Below are positions 9,310 to 18,803 of a DNA stretch of 64,000 nucleotides, in pieces. The position numbers and the translations under genes were made by a program. Positions within the stretch are counted from its first letter, which is position 1. Every line of letters begins with the position of its first letter. The stretch is from Pedobacter foliorum (lineage in GTDB: Bacteria; Bacteroidota; Bacteroidia; Sphingobacteriales; Sphingobacteriaceae): the NCBI RefSeq assembly GCF_013266735.1, contig NZ_JABSNU010000005.1:124001-188000 (forward strand), read 5' to 3'. A model generated the notes under the pieces. That model was not told the DNA's origin. It saw only the letters and a program-made list of their open reading frames with translations, and ran no database searches.

Positions 9310-10686
9310 ATGATCCTTATTATTGATGACGATATAGCGGTATGTGCTTCATTGAATCTTCTTTTAAAACAAGAAGGTTTCAAATCTATAAAGGCTCATG
9401 GTCCGGAAGAAGCATTAAAGCATCTTAAAGAAAAACCTATAGCGGCGGTTTTACTGGATATGAACTTTTCTATGGAAACTACGGGAGATGATGGTTTGGC
9501 TATGCTTCAGCAAATAAAAAAGTCATATCCAATGCTACCCGTTATTTTAATGACGGGCTGGGGTTCTATTAAATTAGCAGTTGAGGGCATGAAGTTGGGC
9601 GCAACAGATTTCATTAACAAGCCTTGGGATAATGAACATTTGATGCGCTCCTTAAGAACTGCCCTGGATTTATCTGATGAACAGGATACGCCCGGTGCGA
9701 TGACCCGGAAAAGGCTAAATGAAAAATATGGCTTTGAGAATATTGTTGGAGAGGATCCTCAGCTGTTAGAAGTGCTCCAGACCATAGCAAGGGTTAGCCG
9801 TACCGATGCTTCTGTGTTGATTATTGGCGAAAGCGGAACAGGTAAAGAACTTATAGCAGAAGCTATTCACGAAAATAGCCCACGCAAACATAAGGCATTT
9901 GTTAAGGTGAATCTTGGAGGGATTTCATCCAGTTTATTTGAAAGTGAGATGTTCGGACATAAACGTGGGGCTTTTACAGATGCACGCAGCGATAGGGTTG
10001 GGCGGTTTGAACTGGCAGATAAGGGTACCATTTTCTTAGATGAAATCGGAGATCTGGATTTAAACAGTCAGGTAAAACTGCTGCGGGTACTACAGGATCG
10101 TAAGTATGAAGTACTGGGCGATAGCAGAACTCGTGCGGTAGACCTCCGTGTGGTTTGTGCAACTAATCGTGATTTACGTGAGATGATAGCCAGTAATAAG
10201 TTTCGGGAGGACTTATTTTACCGTATTAACCTGATTATTATTCGCCTTCCACCACTTCGTGAACGATCGGAGGATATCCCGATTTTGGCAAATTACTTTT
10301 TAAAGAACCTCAAAGAAATTTATAGCAGACCTAAGTTACAAATTGATAAAAAGACTTACAATTGGTTAAAATCACTTCCCCTTCCGGGGAATATACGTGA
10401 ACTTAAAAACCTGATTGAACGTGCGGTTTTGCTAAGCGAATCAGATAGCCTTGGAATTAAGGATTTTGAGCAGCATCTTGAAGAACAGCGTTTGGCAAAT
10501 ACAGCGCTAAACCTTCCGGCTGTAGGCGCACTTTCAATCGATGAAATGGAGCTTTCTATGATCAAAAATGCGATGAATTTTCATCAAAACAACATCAGTA
10601 GAGTGGCCAAAGCATTGGGATTGAGCAGAGGTACATTATATCGCAAACTTGAAAAATATAATATTCCCTATGAAACTCAAAACTAA
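9310..10686 (+). CDS. NtrC-family sigma-54-dependent response regulator
   Basis: 458 residues. The receiver domain (1-120) has the acidic pocket IDDD, the phosphoacceptor in VLLDMNF and the conserved Lys in INKPWD. The AAA+ domain (about 145-385) has Walker A GESGTGKE, Walker B TIFLDEIGD, and the sigma-54-contact loop as GAFTDA. A Fis-type helix-turn-helix ends the protein (ISRVAKALGLSRGTLYRKL). It should activate sigma-54 transcription when phosphorylated by the overlapping kinase gene. A weak sigma-54-like site before the operon suggests autoregulation. Confidence 0.93.
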   Translation: MILIIDDDIAVCASLNLLLKQEGFKSIKAHGPEEALKHLKEKPIAAVLLDMNFSMETTGDDGLAMLQQIKKSYPMLPVILMTGWGSIKLAVEGMKLGATDFINKPWDNEHLMRSLRTALDLSDEQDTPGAMTRKRLNEKYGFENIVGEDPQLLEVLQTIARVSRTDASVLIIGESGTGKELIAEAIHENSPRKHKAFVKVNLGGISSSLFESEMFGHKRGAFTDARSDRVGRFELADKGTIFLDEIGDLDLNSQVKLLRVLQDRKYEVLGDSRTRAVDLRVVCATNRDLREMIASNKFREDLFYRINLIIIRLPPLRERSEDIPILANYFLKNLKEIYSRPKLQIDKKTYNWLKSLPLPGNIRELKNLIERAVLLSESDSLGIKDFEQHLEEQRLANTALNLPAVGALSIDEMELSMIKNAMNFHQNNISRVAKALGLSRGTLYRKLEKYNIPYETQN

Positions 10687-11965
10687 AGTTTTACTGTCGG
10701 CAATTGTTATTCATGGGATATTTATCTATCTGCTTACCGAGCTCTATGTAGTAAACAGAAATACATTTTTGATAGGGGAAGCTTTACTTTTTATCTCCAT
10801 GATTTTTTCCTACTGGATGTATAAATCGATAAGCCAAACTTTTGATACGATCTCTTCAGGAATCGAAACTTTAAAAGACAAGGACTTCAGCGCTAAGCTA
10901 AATAGCATTGGCCATACGGAGATGGATGAACTGATTTATGTATATAATCTGATGATTGACCAGTTAAGGCATGAGCGATTGTTACAGGTTGAGAAAAGCT
11001 CTTTTCTGGAAAAACTGATTGAAGCTTCTCCTTCCGGGATTATCATTTTTGATTTTAGTGGGACTATTGCAACGGCAAATTCAGCAGCGCTAGAGATGTT
11101 TGGTTTATCGAAAGATAAGTTTTTAGGTAAACCTTTAAATGGAATTTCGGGCAGGCTGGCAGAGGAGCTGATAGATTTGGAGGTTAACGACCCTAAGGTA
11201 GTTAATTTAAATGGACTAAAATCTTATAAATGCCATAAGGCAACGTTTACTGACCTAGGATATTCCAGAACTTTTATCATTATTGAAGAGCTGACCCGCG
11301 AAATCTATATTAAAGAAAAGAATGCCTACGAGAAGGTAATCAAGATGATGTCGCACGAGGTAAACAATTCAATTGGTGCTATTAATTCTATTTTGAACAG
11401 TTGTTTGAATTATAAAAGTCAATTGGGGCAAGAGGATCAGGAAGATTACGAGACTGCCTTAAATGTTTCGATAAGCCGCAATGACGGCTTAAGTAGTTTG
11501 ATGTCGAACTTTGCAAGGGTAATTAGGGTTCCTGAGCCTATTCGGCATGAAGTAGAATTGTACTCGCTGCTTCGGTCGGTGGTTTTATTAATGGAACCTG
11601 AAGCCAGGAAGAAGAAAGTGGATTGGCTATGGGAGACCGATTCTTTACCATTAGAAGCATTTGCAGATTACCAGCAATTGGAACAGGTATTTATTAATAT
11701 TCTGAAAAATGCAATAGAAGCAGTGAATTTATCAGGAACAATACGTATTCAAATCCAGGCCTCTGCTAAAACAATCTCAATTGCCAATACCGGGCCTGGA
11801 ATTTCAAATGAGGTCAGTCAAATGCTCTTTACACCCTTCTTTAGCACTACAAAGAATGGACAGGGAATTGGGTTGATGCTAACAAGGGAAATATTATATA
11901 ATCACGATTTTAAGTTTTCTTTACAAAGTAGTGGTCAGTGGACTGAATTTAAAATATTGATGTAG
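10670..11965 (+). CDS. Membrane sensor histidine kinase (NtrY-like) of the ABC export operon
   Basis: 431 residues from ATG 10670, overlapping the regulator gene by 17 bp; an ATG at 10649 is less likely. Two adjacent membrane helices (about 7-55) leave almost no periplasmic loop, so the signal is probably sensed in or near the membrane. A HAMP-like linker and a PAS domain (about 115-215) follow. The His box is MMSHEVNNSIGAI, and the ATPase lobe has the N box (NILKNAIEA) and G boxes (NTGPGIS, GQGIGLML). It should phosphorylate the NtrC-type partner. Its end overlaps the convergent cupin gene by 17 bp. Confidence 0.9.
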   Translation: MKLKTKVLLSAIVIHGIFIYLLTELYVVNRNTFLIGEALLFISMIFSYWMYKSISQTFDTISSGIETLKDKDFSAKLNSIGHTEMDELIYVYNLMIDQLRHERLLQVEKSSFLEKLIEASPSGIIIFDFSGTIATANSAALEMFGLSKDKFLGKPLNGISGRLAEELIDLEVNDPKVVNLNGLKSYKCHKATFTDLGYSRTFIIIEELTREIYIKEKNAYEKVIKMMSHEVNNSIGAINSILNSCLNYKSQLGQEDQEDYETALNVSISRNDGLSSLMSNFARVIRVPEPIRHEVELYSLLRSVVLLMEPEARKKKVDWLWETDSLPLEAFADYQQLEQVFINILKNAIEAVNLSGTIRIQIQASAKTISIANTGPGISNEVSQMLFTPFFSTTKNGQGIGLMLTREILYNHDFKFSLQSSGQWTEFKILM

Positions 11966-12455
11966 CTGGACTGCTATATTCTTTATCCGTTACGGCCTCT
12001 AACCACGTTGTTTCACCTTTTTCTCTTCCGGTTATAGCTACTTGAATAAATTTGGTATCTGAACTTGCTCCGTGCCAATGAGGAATATCTGGTGGACATT
12101 TTATTGAGTCGCCTTTACGTAGTATTTTTTTGGGTTGCCCCAATTCCTGATAATAGCCAACACCATCAATTGCCAGTAATATTTGTCCAGCCGGATGAGT
12201 ATGCCATTTGCTTCTGGCTCCAGGTTCAAAAGTTACACTCCCCACTGAATTCTGGTTTATGCTATCGGCCTGAATTAAGTTTTCTAACCATACGGTTCCT
12301 GTAAAATTATCATTCGTTATCAGTTTACCTTTTGCAAAAACGGTTTGTTGTTGGGTATCGGTTTGAGGTGTCTGTGCCGACTTATTTTGCTCTTTACACG
12401 ACAATGAAACTGTTGCGATAAGAAATAGTATGGCTATGTTTTTAATGTTCATCAT
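11949..12455 (-). CDS. Cupin-domain lipoprotein
   Basis: 168 residues. A lipoprotein signal (LFLIATVSLSC) anchors it, followed by a Gln/Thr-rich spacer. The cupin core carries a metal-binding set: the two His of KWHTHPAG and a downstream His pair in PHWHGAS. It is the last gene of a seven-gene operon, eight bases after the alpha/beta hydrolase gene. Stand-alone cupins with this motif often accompany CMD-family proteins, as here. The catalysed reaction is unknown. Confidence 0.85.
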   Translation of the reverse strand: MMNIKNIAILFLIATVSLSCKEQNKSAQTPQTDTQQQTVFAKGKLITNDNFTGTVWLENLIQADSINQNSVGSVTFEPGARSKWHTHPAGQILLAIDGVGYYQELGQPKKILRKGDSIKCPPDIPHWHGASSDTKFIQVAITGREKGETTWLEAVTDKEYSSPATSIF

Positions 12456-12463
12456 CTTTAATT

Positions 12464-13525
12464 TTAAAGGTTTGATTGATAGAAATTAAACAATTTACTT
12501 ACGGCTTGGGCTACATATTCCGGCTTCCAATAGGTTTCTATATGAGTAGCTCCATCAATAAGAAACAGTTCCTTGCTTTTTGCATTGGTTGCTTTTGGGA
12601 ATGCTTCGTCTGTTATGTATTTTGTATCGGCTTTGCTTCCGACTATCATCAATAGGGGTTGATTAATTAAATCCATATTGGTGCTGGCATCAAAGGTCAT
12701 TAAGTCTAGAAGGCTGCTCATGGTATACTTAAATGTTGAATTTGGATGTGCATGGGTTTTGTAGTAATACACATATCCTTCGCGGTATAAATCTGTTGGG
12801 ATTTTGGCAATCTCCTCGTCTGTTGGCATTGCTACACCAGCATAAATAATTTCACCGCCTGCGGCTTCCTGGGCACGAGCATCTGAGGCTTGTTTCAATC
12901 GCTCCTGAATTGTTGAAAGCTGTGAGTTCATGAAGCCGTTGCGTCTTACCTCACCAGAATTAAACATGCTTAAGGTTGCCACGGCTTTAAATCGTTTGTC
13001 GGACTGTGCTGCTTTTAAAGTGTAGCCACCGCCACCACAGATACCTAAAACACCTAAACGGTTTGCATCAACCCCTTTGTATTGAGTGATAAAGTCTGCC
13101 ATGCCATGAATGTCTTCGATGCGGTTAGCAGGTTTATCTGTATGGCGTGGCAGTCCGCCACTAGCACCTTGGTAAGCCGCATCGGCAGCCATGGTAATAT
13201 AACCAGCCTCGGCCAAACGCTGCGCATATAGCCCGGCTGTTTGCTCTTTTATACCTCCATTAGGGTGTGCCACTACAACAGCCGGGTATTTCTTTGTAGC
13301 ATCGTAATTTGCCGGAGTATAAACATTGGCAGCAATATCAATCCCGTTCAGTTTATATTTTACAGGATGGATGTTTACTTTTCCTTTTTCATTTTTGGTA
13401 ATGGCACCTTCATAAACCAAGGTAAAGGGATTTTGTTGATGTGATTTTGGAGTAGATTGTGCAGTTACCACATCTGTAGCTCCCAGTGATATTGCTAGTG
13501 CAATTATTGATGTTAATTTTTTCAT
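12464..13525 (-). CDS. Secreted alpha/beta hydrolase with a Cys nucleophile elbow (dienelactone hydrolase-like)
   Basis: 353 residues with a signal peptide (ends VTAQ). The fold is alpha/beta hydrolase. The nucleophile elbow reads LGICGGGG, so the nucleophile is Cys, as in dienelactone hydrolase, not the usual Ser. The catalytic His is likely in DGATHIE and the acid Asp in the strand before it (VGSKADT). The substrate is unknown. It lies four bases after the CMD-family gene and is co-transcribed with it. The Cys could give redox sensitivity, but that is inference. Confidence 0.85.
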   Translation of the reverse strand: MKKLTSIIALAISLGATDVVTAQSTPKSHQQNPFTLVYEGAITKNEKGKVNIHPVKYKLNGIDIAANVYTPANYDATKKYPAVVVAHPNGGIKEQTAGLYAQRLAEAGYITMAADAAYQGASGGLPRHTDKPANRIEDIHGMADFITQYKGVDANRLGVLGICGGGGYTLKAAQSDKRFKAVATLSMFNSGEVRRNGFMNSQLSTIQERLKQASDARAQEAAGGEIIYAGVAMPTDEEIAKIPTDLYREGYVYYYKTHAHPNSTFKYTMSSLLDLMTFDASTNMDLINQPLLMIVGSKADTKYITDEAFPKATNAKSKELFLIDGATHIETYWKPEYVAQAVSKLFNFYQSNL

Positions 13526-13528
13526 GTT

Positions 13529-14260
13529 TTAAATTTTACTTCTTGTTTTTAGCACTTCGTCTAATACTTGTTGTGCCGATTTTGCTTCTTTTTTACCGAT
13601 AGCTGATTTGATGGTTTCGATGAATTGTTGTAACTGGTTTGGAGTTAAACCTACATTTAGGCAGATGGTTAAATGTGAGCGCAACATAGGCTCTACACCT
13701 CCAATACTGCTGAGTACCGATACAGTTACCAATTCTCTTTCAACATAAGTCAATACATCTCTCTCAAAAATATCAGCGAAAAGATGTTCTTTAAGAAAGA
13801 CCTCTATTTCAGGTGCAAACGCTGCATATCCTGTTTTCGATCCTGTCTCAGGCACACCGGTTAATTCTCCTAATATTGCTTTGCCTCTTTCGTACTTGCT
13901 GCGTTGATCAGTGATAGGAGAGGCTTCTGCGCCCATTTTATCGTTTATGCCTGCGGCTTTTCGTTCATTCAATACTGTCATTAGTGTTTGCAATCCTCTA
14001 ATGCTGCGGGGAAATCCGGCATAGGCGTAGAGATGAACAATCGACTCTCTGATCTGATTGACAGTTAATCCGCTATCAAGGCCTTTATTTAATTCTATCT
14101 TTAATTTTGATAGGTCGCCTTTGGCCGTAACTGCTGCAATGGAGATCAAGCTTTGTTGTTTGGAATTTAATGCTTTTTCCATAGTGCTTTTTTGTTGTGC
14201 AGTTGCATTAAAGAACACGCAGATTAGTACAGTTATCGATATTATATGGAATAGCTTCAT
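13529..14260 (-). CDS. Secreted carboxymuconolactone decarboxylase (CMD)-family protein
   Basis: 243 residues with a signal peptide (ends FNATAQ) and two tandem CMD-like domains (about 40-105 and 150-235). The second has HLTICLNVGLTPNQLQQFIE, typical of the family. CMD proteins include gamma-carboxymuconolactone decarboxylases and AhpD-like peroxidase partners. The AhpD Cys-x-x-Cys redox pair is not visible here, so a peroxidase role is not supported. The cupin and hydrolase neighbours are common for this family. The substrate is unknown. Confidence 0.82.
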   Translation of the reverse strand: MKLFHIISITVLICVFFNATAQQKSTMEKALNSKQQSLISIAAVTAKGDLSKLKIELNKGLDSGLTVNQIRESIVHLYAYAGFPRSIRGLQTLMTVLNERKAAGINDKMGAEASPITDQRSKYERGKAILGELTGVPETGSKTGYAAFAPEIEVFLKEHLFADIFERDVLTYVERELVTVSVLSSIGGVEPMLRSHLTICLNVGLTPNQLQQFIETIKSAIGKKEAKSAQQVLDEVLKTRSKI

Positions 14261-14281
14261 CTTTTACTTTAGTGTTTTGTG

Positions 14282-15370
14282 TTACTTATCTAAACCTTTT
14301 TCTTTTAGCCATTTTGACAATAGGTTAGCTATTTCTACATTATTCAGATCTGAAAAAGGGAAATGGGTATTGCCATTAATTCCTATTTCTGGCAGATGTA
14401 CAACTGTGGCATCGCCTCCGTGTTTGTTAATTGTAGCAGCCCAGATTCTTGCCATTTCCAATCCTGAACGCCAGTGGTCTTTGTTCCATATTTTAGTAGG
14501 TTCTTTGGCTATGTTATCCCCATAATAAATAACAATGGGGATTTTAGTCAGTTTATTGAAGTCTGTTAGCGGTATTTCGGTGCCTTTCAACTCGCCAAAA
14601 AGACCTGCCGATTTTATCGGTGACGGCAGTTCTCCTTTAGGGAATACAAAGCTGCTATAGGGTTCGTAAGCTACAACTGCTTTAACTTTATTATTTTTGA
14701 TGGCCGTAAACCAACCGGGACCACCTCCCTGTGAATGAGTGATGAGTATACCTTCGCCTATCTTATTGAAAAGTTGAGAGACGGCCTCAGAGATTACATT
14801 GCCATCAAAATCGCCAGTATTTGGGGTCATTTGTCTATAGAACTGCTCCAGGGAAGCCGAATCTTTAGGGAATTGGGTATTGGGGAAATAATCGGGGTAA
14901 TTGCCAATCCTGAATTGTGTGAACCAGAATTGCTCATCGGGAACCGGAGTAATAGTTGCTGCCACTGTACTTTTTCCTGCTTCTCCACGTCTTGGCTGAT
15001 CAAGAAGGTAAACTCCAAAACCACGCCTTAAGAAGATATTTTGGAAGCCCTCTCGTCCATCGGGTGTAGTCTCCCATGTTTTTTTAGATTGCCCTGCACC
15101 ATGAAGGAACACTAAGGGATATTTGTGTGCCTTTACCGGAATTTGATAGAAAGCATAAGCATGATCTCCGTGAAAGGTCTGTCCCTGTGGTTTTAAAGCG
15201 TTGTTCAAATCAAAGCTACCCTGTTCGGTAGTTTTTGTTCCACCTACCGCAAAGCTACCTTGTTCTCTTATTACCAGGTTCTTGGGATCAGTCTGTTGCT
15301 TTGTAGTGATACAGGCTGAGAAAAACACTAGGACCGAAAGTAATGATAGAACTCCCTTATTTTTTTTCAT
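14282..15370 (-). CDS. Alpha/beta hydrolase lipoprotein (esterase-like)
   Basis: 362 residues with a lipoprotein signal (SVLVFFSAC). The alpha/beta hydrolase motifs are HGAGQSKKTWE (oxyanion region), THSQGGGPGW (Ser nucleophile elbow) and a C-terminal His in GNTHFPFSD. It resembles secreted esterases of unknown substrate. It is separated by two bases from the aldo/keto reductase gene, so translation is probably coupled. Confidence 0.85.
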   Translation of the reverse strand: MKKNKGVLSLLSVLVFFSACITTKQQTDPKNLVIREQGSFAVGGTKTTEQGSFDLNNALKPQGQTFHGDHAYAFYQIPVKAHKYPLVFLHGAGQSKKTWETTPDGREGFQNIFLRRGFGVYLLDQPRRGEAGKSTVAATITPVPDEQFWFTQFRIGNYPDYFPNTQFPKDSASLEQFYRQMTPNTGDFDGNVISEAVSQLFNKIGEGILITHSQGGGPGWFTAIKNNKVKAVVAYEPYSSFVFPKGELPSPIKSAGLFGELKGTEIPLTDFNKLTKIPIVIYYGDNIAKEPTKIWNKDHWRSGLEMARIWAATINKHGGDATVVHLPEIGINGNTHFPFSDLNNVEIANLLSKWLKEKGLDK

Positions 15371-15372
15371 GT

Positions 15373-16227
<855 letters not shown>

Positions 16228-16233
16228 TTATGA

Positions 16234-16698
16234 TTAATGTTCTTTGTTTATTTTGGTAAAAGATAGCGATCCCATCTTCCAATGTCCTTTTTCTTTAATG
16301 TAAACCTCAGTTACAATAAATGGATTAGTAACTTCATTTCCACCAACAACAGCTAGTAAGGTGATGTTGTTTAATAATATGGCAGTATTACCAATTATAT
16401 TTACTGAAACCGAATGGACATCTGCTTTTTTGTAATGAATTCCACCACTTTTGATCACATTGATCTCCTGTGCTTTTCCCCAGCTTCCGCCCATGTGAAC
16501 AAAAACAGATTTTGTATCGAATAACACATTTAATGAATCTACATTCTTATCTGCCATCCAAAGCCATTTGGTTTTGGAAAGTTCAATGATTTGTTGTTCC
16601 TCTTTGGTTGGTGCCGGTGATGTACCATTTGGTGTTTGTGCAGCACTGTATTGTACAGTGGCAAATAATAGAAATAGTCCTAGAAATATTGTTTTCAT
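16234..16698 (-). CDS. Secreted SnoaL/NTF2-like (DUF4440-type) protein
   Basis: 154 residues with a signal peptide (ends QYSAAQ). The rest fits the NTF2-like cone fold of the DUF4440/SnoaL type: an N-terminal helix (QQIIELSKTKWLWMADKNVDSL), then FVHMGGSWGKA and C-terminal strands (HWKMGSLSFTKI). Such domains bind small hydrophobic ligands or act as isomerases or cyclases. No catalytic residues can be assigned. Confidence 0.8.
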   Translation of the reverse strand: MKTIFLGLFLLFATVQYSAAQTPNGTSPAPTKEEQQIIELSKTKWLWMADKNVDSLNVLFDTKSVFVHMGGSWGKAQEINVIKSGGIHYKKADVHSVSVNIIGNTAILLNNITLLAVVGGNEVTNPFIVTEVYIKEKGHWKMGSLSFTKINKEH

Positions 16699-16716
16699 GT
16701 TTGTATCGTTTTTGGT

Positions 16717-17919
16717 TTATCGTTGTAAAGGTTGCCATTTTAGATAGGTGCCGGATCTCAATAACCATTCTATTGGGCCATAGCGGAATTTCTTTAACCA
16801 ATAATGGCTAATCTGTATTTGTAAAATGGTATAACATAAACATACCACTACACTTAAAAATACACCTAACTCATTGTGCAGTGCCAAACCATAGCCATAG
16901 AATATAAATACACCCAGCACAGATTGTAACATATAGTTGGTGAGTCCCATTCTTCCGTAACTCACTACCTTGGTCAGGCGTTTTTGCACCGAGCTATTCT
17001 TGTATAACCCTATAATCAGGACTACCCACAAATAGGCAGAAAGCAAGTTTATTAAACTATCTACCGGGGTGGCCAACCAAGCGGCTAAGCTTAGTCTTTC
17101 GCCACCAGGTAAAAAAGGCTTACCTGCATATAGTAAGAGTACCAATCCTAAAGCAATCCAGGCCCCTTTATACAAGGAATCCCGGTACTTGTCGAGATTT
17201 TGAAACAGGCGTATGCGGCCTGCCAGTAAACCCAAAATAAAAAAGCCCATAGTCATATAGCCACGACCATATTCTCCGAATTGGAAATTGAATTTAAAAT
17301 TCAGTTGTTCGGTAGTATTGTGATGAATATTCGATGAAAATGATTCATTTAGAAAAATCTCCTGCCATCTTGCTCTTCGTTCTATTGATGTTTCTACTTG
17401 TTCGTGGCGTATTTGAGGAACTACAGATTTGTATCCGATATAGGTTAATTGTGCACCACCCAGCATGAAAAAAAGTGCTATGGAAAGTAGCCATTTACTA
17501 GGCCAACGATACATCAATACCAGAGGTACACCTAATACCGCATAAATGATTAAAATATCGTTACGAAATATAGCGCTATGTAATAATCCGATAATAAATA
17601 GTAGTGTTAAACGCCATAGGAAACGTTTACGAAAGTCGATTCCTTTTTTAGAGGCGCTATCCATTTGGATAAAGAAACTCAAACCGAATAGAAAAGAGAA
17701 TATAATGAAGAATTTGCCCATGATTAAATACTGCAATATCCAATTGGTAATCTCATCCATAGTGCCTATCCAAGGGAATGGGGGCTGAGCGTTACTGGCA
17801 AATGCACCAAAATGTTGGAAAGCATGCGTAGCACAAATTCCTATTAAGGTAATGCCACGTATGGCATCAATAACGGTGATCCTGTTATTTGTGGTTTCTT
17901 GCTTACTTGTTAACTGCAT
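16717..17919 (-). CDS. DUF418-family integral membrane protein
   Basis: 400 residues, about ten predicted membrane helices. The N-terminal RITVIDAIRGITLIGI and the C-terminal block (SYGRMGLTNYMLQS, RYGPIEWLLR) are hallmarks of the DUF418/YeiB family. The function of the family is unknown; it has acyltransferase-like topology. It is the first gene of the seven-gene operon. Two ANACGAA motifs 21 bp apart lie 74-101 bp upstream of its start, matching those before the LytTR kinase gene. Confidence 0.88.
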   Translation of the reverse strand: MQLTSKQETTNNRITVIDAIRGITLIGICATHAFQHFGAFASNAQPPFPWIGTMDEITNWILQYLIMGKFFIIFSFLFGLSFFIQMDSASKKGIDFRKRFLWRLTLLFIIGLLHSAIFRNDILIIYAVLGVPLVLMYRWPSKWLLSIALFFMLGGAQLTYIGYKSVVPQIRHEQVETSIERRARWQEIFLNESFSSNIHHNTTEQLNFKFNFQFGEYGRGYMTMGFFILGLLAGRIRLFQNLDKYRDSLYKGAWIALGLVLLLYAGKPFLPGGERLSLAAWLATPVDSLINLLSAYLWVVLIIGLYKNSSVQKRLTKVVSYGRMGLTNYMLQSVLGVFIFYGYGLALHNELGVFLSVVVCLCYTILQIQISHYWLKKFRYGPIEWLLRSGTYLKWQPLQR

Positions 17920-17992
17920 AAAATGGTAATATTCTGATGTTATGCGGTAAATATCAGGTGATTACTTCATGCTTTTCTGTGCTGAGGGAGCA

Positions 17993-18020
17993 ACACGAAA
18001 ATGTTAAGCTTTAAGACGAA
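17993..18020. promoter_or_regulatory. Candidate LytTR-regulator site: two ANACGAA repeats 21 bp apart
   Basis: ACACGAA at 17993-17999 and AGACGAA at 18014-18020 are in the same orientation and 21 bp start to start. The same motif and phase occur at 19898-19967 before the adjacent LytTR system. LytTR regulators are known to bind direct repeats about two helical turns apart, so this is a likely site for control of the DUF418-led operon. Confidence 0.5.
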
Positions 18021-18045
18021 AGAGAGTGGTCAAAACTGCGTTGAC

Positions 18046-18798
18046 TTATTCATTGACAAGCCATGCTTTAAAATCTGCGGCTTTGTTTTTACTGATGTAA
18101 ATACGTTCAGGTACTTCTCTGTCTAGAGTAATCAGCAAGCGACTATCGAACCATACGGTAATATTTTTGACCGCATTGCGTGAAATGATGTATTGTTTAT
18201 TGGCACGATAGAAATTGGCAGGGTTTAAAGTGGAAAAAATCTGCTCTAAGGTTTTGGGATAACTATAGGTATTTCCATTGCTTAGTCCAATCGAGGTGGT
18301 TTTATCTGTTGTATAGAAAAAGGAAACCTCTTGCATATCAATGGGCAACAGTTTGTCATTGATTGGAATTAGGAGTTTTTTGGTAAAGCGGGGTGTAGGA
18401 GCCAATTGGTTCACTTTGGATAAATACTCGAGGATGTTTGTGCGAGATAATTTAGTGAATTTTTGAAGCGAACGTTCCAATTCGCTGGTTTTTATTGGTT
18501 TAAGTAAATAGTCAATGCTATTTACTTTAAATGCTTCGATAGCATATTCATCATAAGCGGTTGTAAAAATAATCGGAACTTCAACTTCAATATGATCAAA
18601 AATTAGGAATGAAGAACCGTCAGATAAATGGATGTCCATTAAAATAAGATCGGGGAGGGGCCGTTCATTAAGCCATTTAATGGTCTGGCTAATACTTTCG
18701 GTATTGCCTATCACTTCAATAGTAGGATCAATTTCATTCAAAATCTCCACCAAACTTTCATAGGCGGCCGTTTCATCTTCAACAATTAGTATCTTCAT
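18046..18798 (-). CDS. LytTR-family response regulator
   Basis: 250 residues. The receiver domain (1-120) shows the acidic pair in IVEDE, the phosphoacceptor in LILMDIHLSD, the Thr/Ser in IFTTAYDEYA and the Lys in LLKPIK. The C-terminal LytTR DNA-binding domain (about 145-250) has the typical FYRANKQYIISRNAV block. It is the partner of the LytS/YehU-type kinase five bases upstream. It probably controls its own operon and the adjacent seven-gene operon through the shared 21-bp repeats. Confidence 0.93.
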   Translation of the reverse strand: MKILIVEDETAAYESLVEILNEIDPTIEVIGNTESISQTIKWLNERPLPDLILMDIHLSDGSSFLIFDHIEVEVPIIFTTAYDEYAIEAFKVNSIDYLLKPIKTSELERSLQKFTKLSRTNILEYLSKVNQLAPTPRFTKKLLIPINDKLLPIDMQEVSFFYTTDKTTSIGLSNGNTYSYPKTLEQIFSTLNPANFYRANKQYIISRNAVKNITVWFDSRLLITLDREVPERIYISKNKAADFKAWLVNE

Positions 18799-18803
18799 AT
18801 TGA

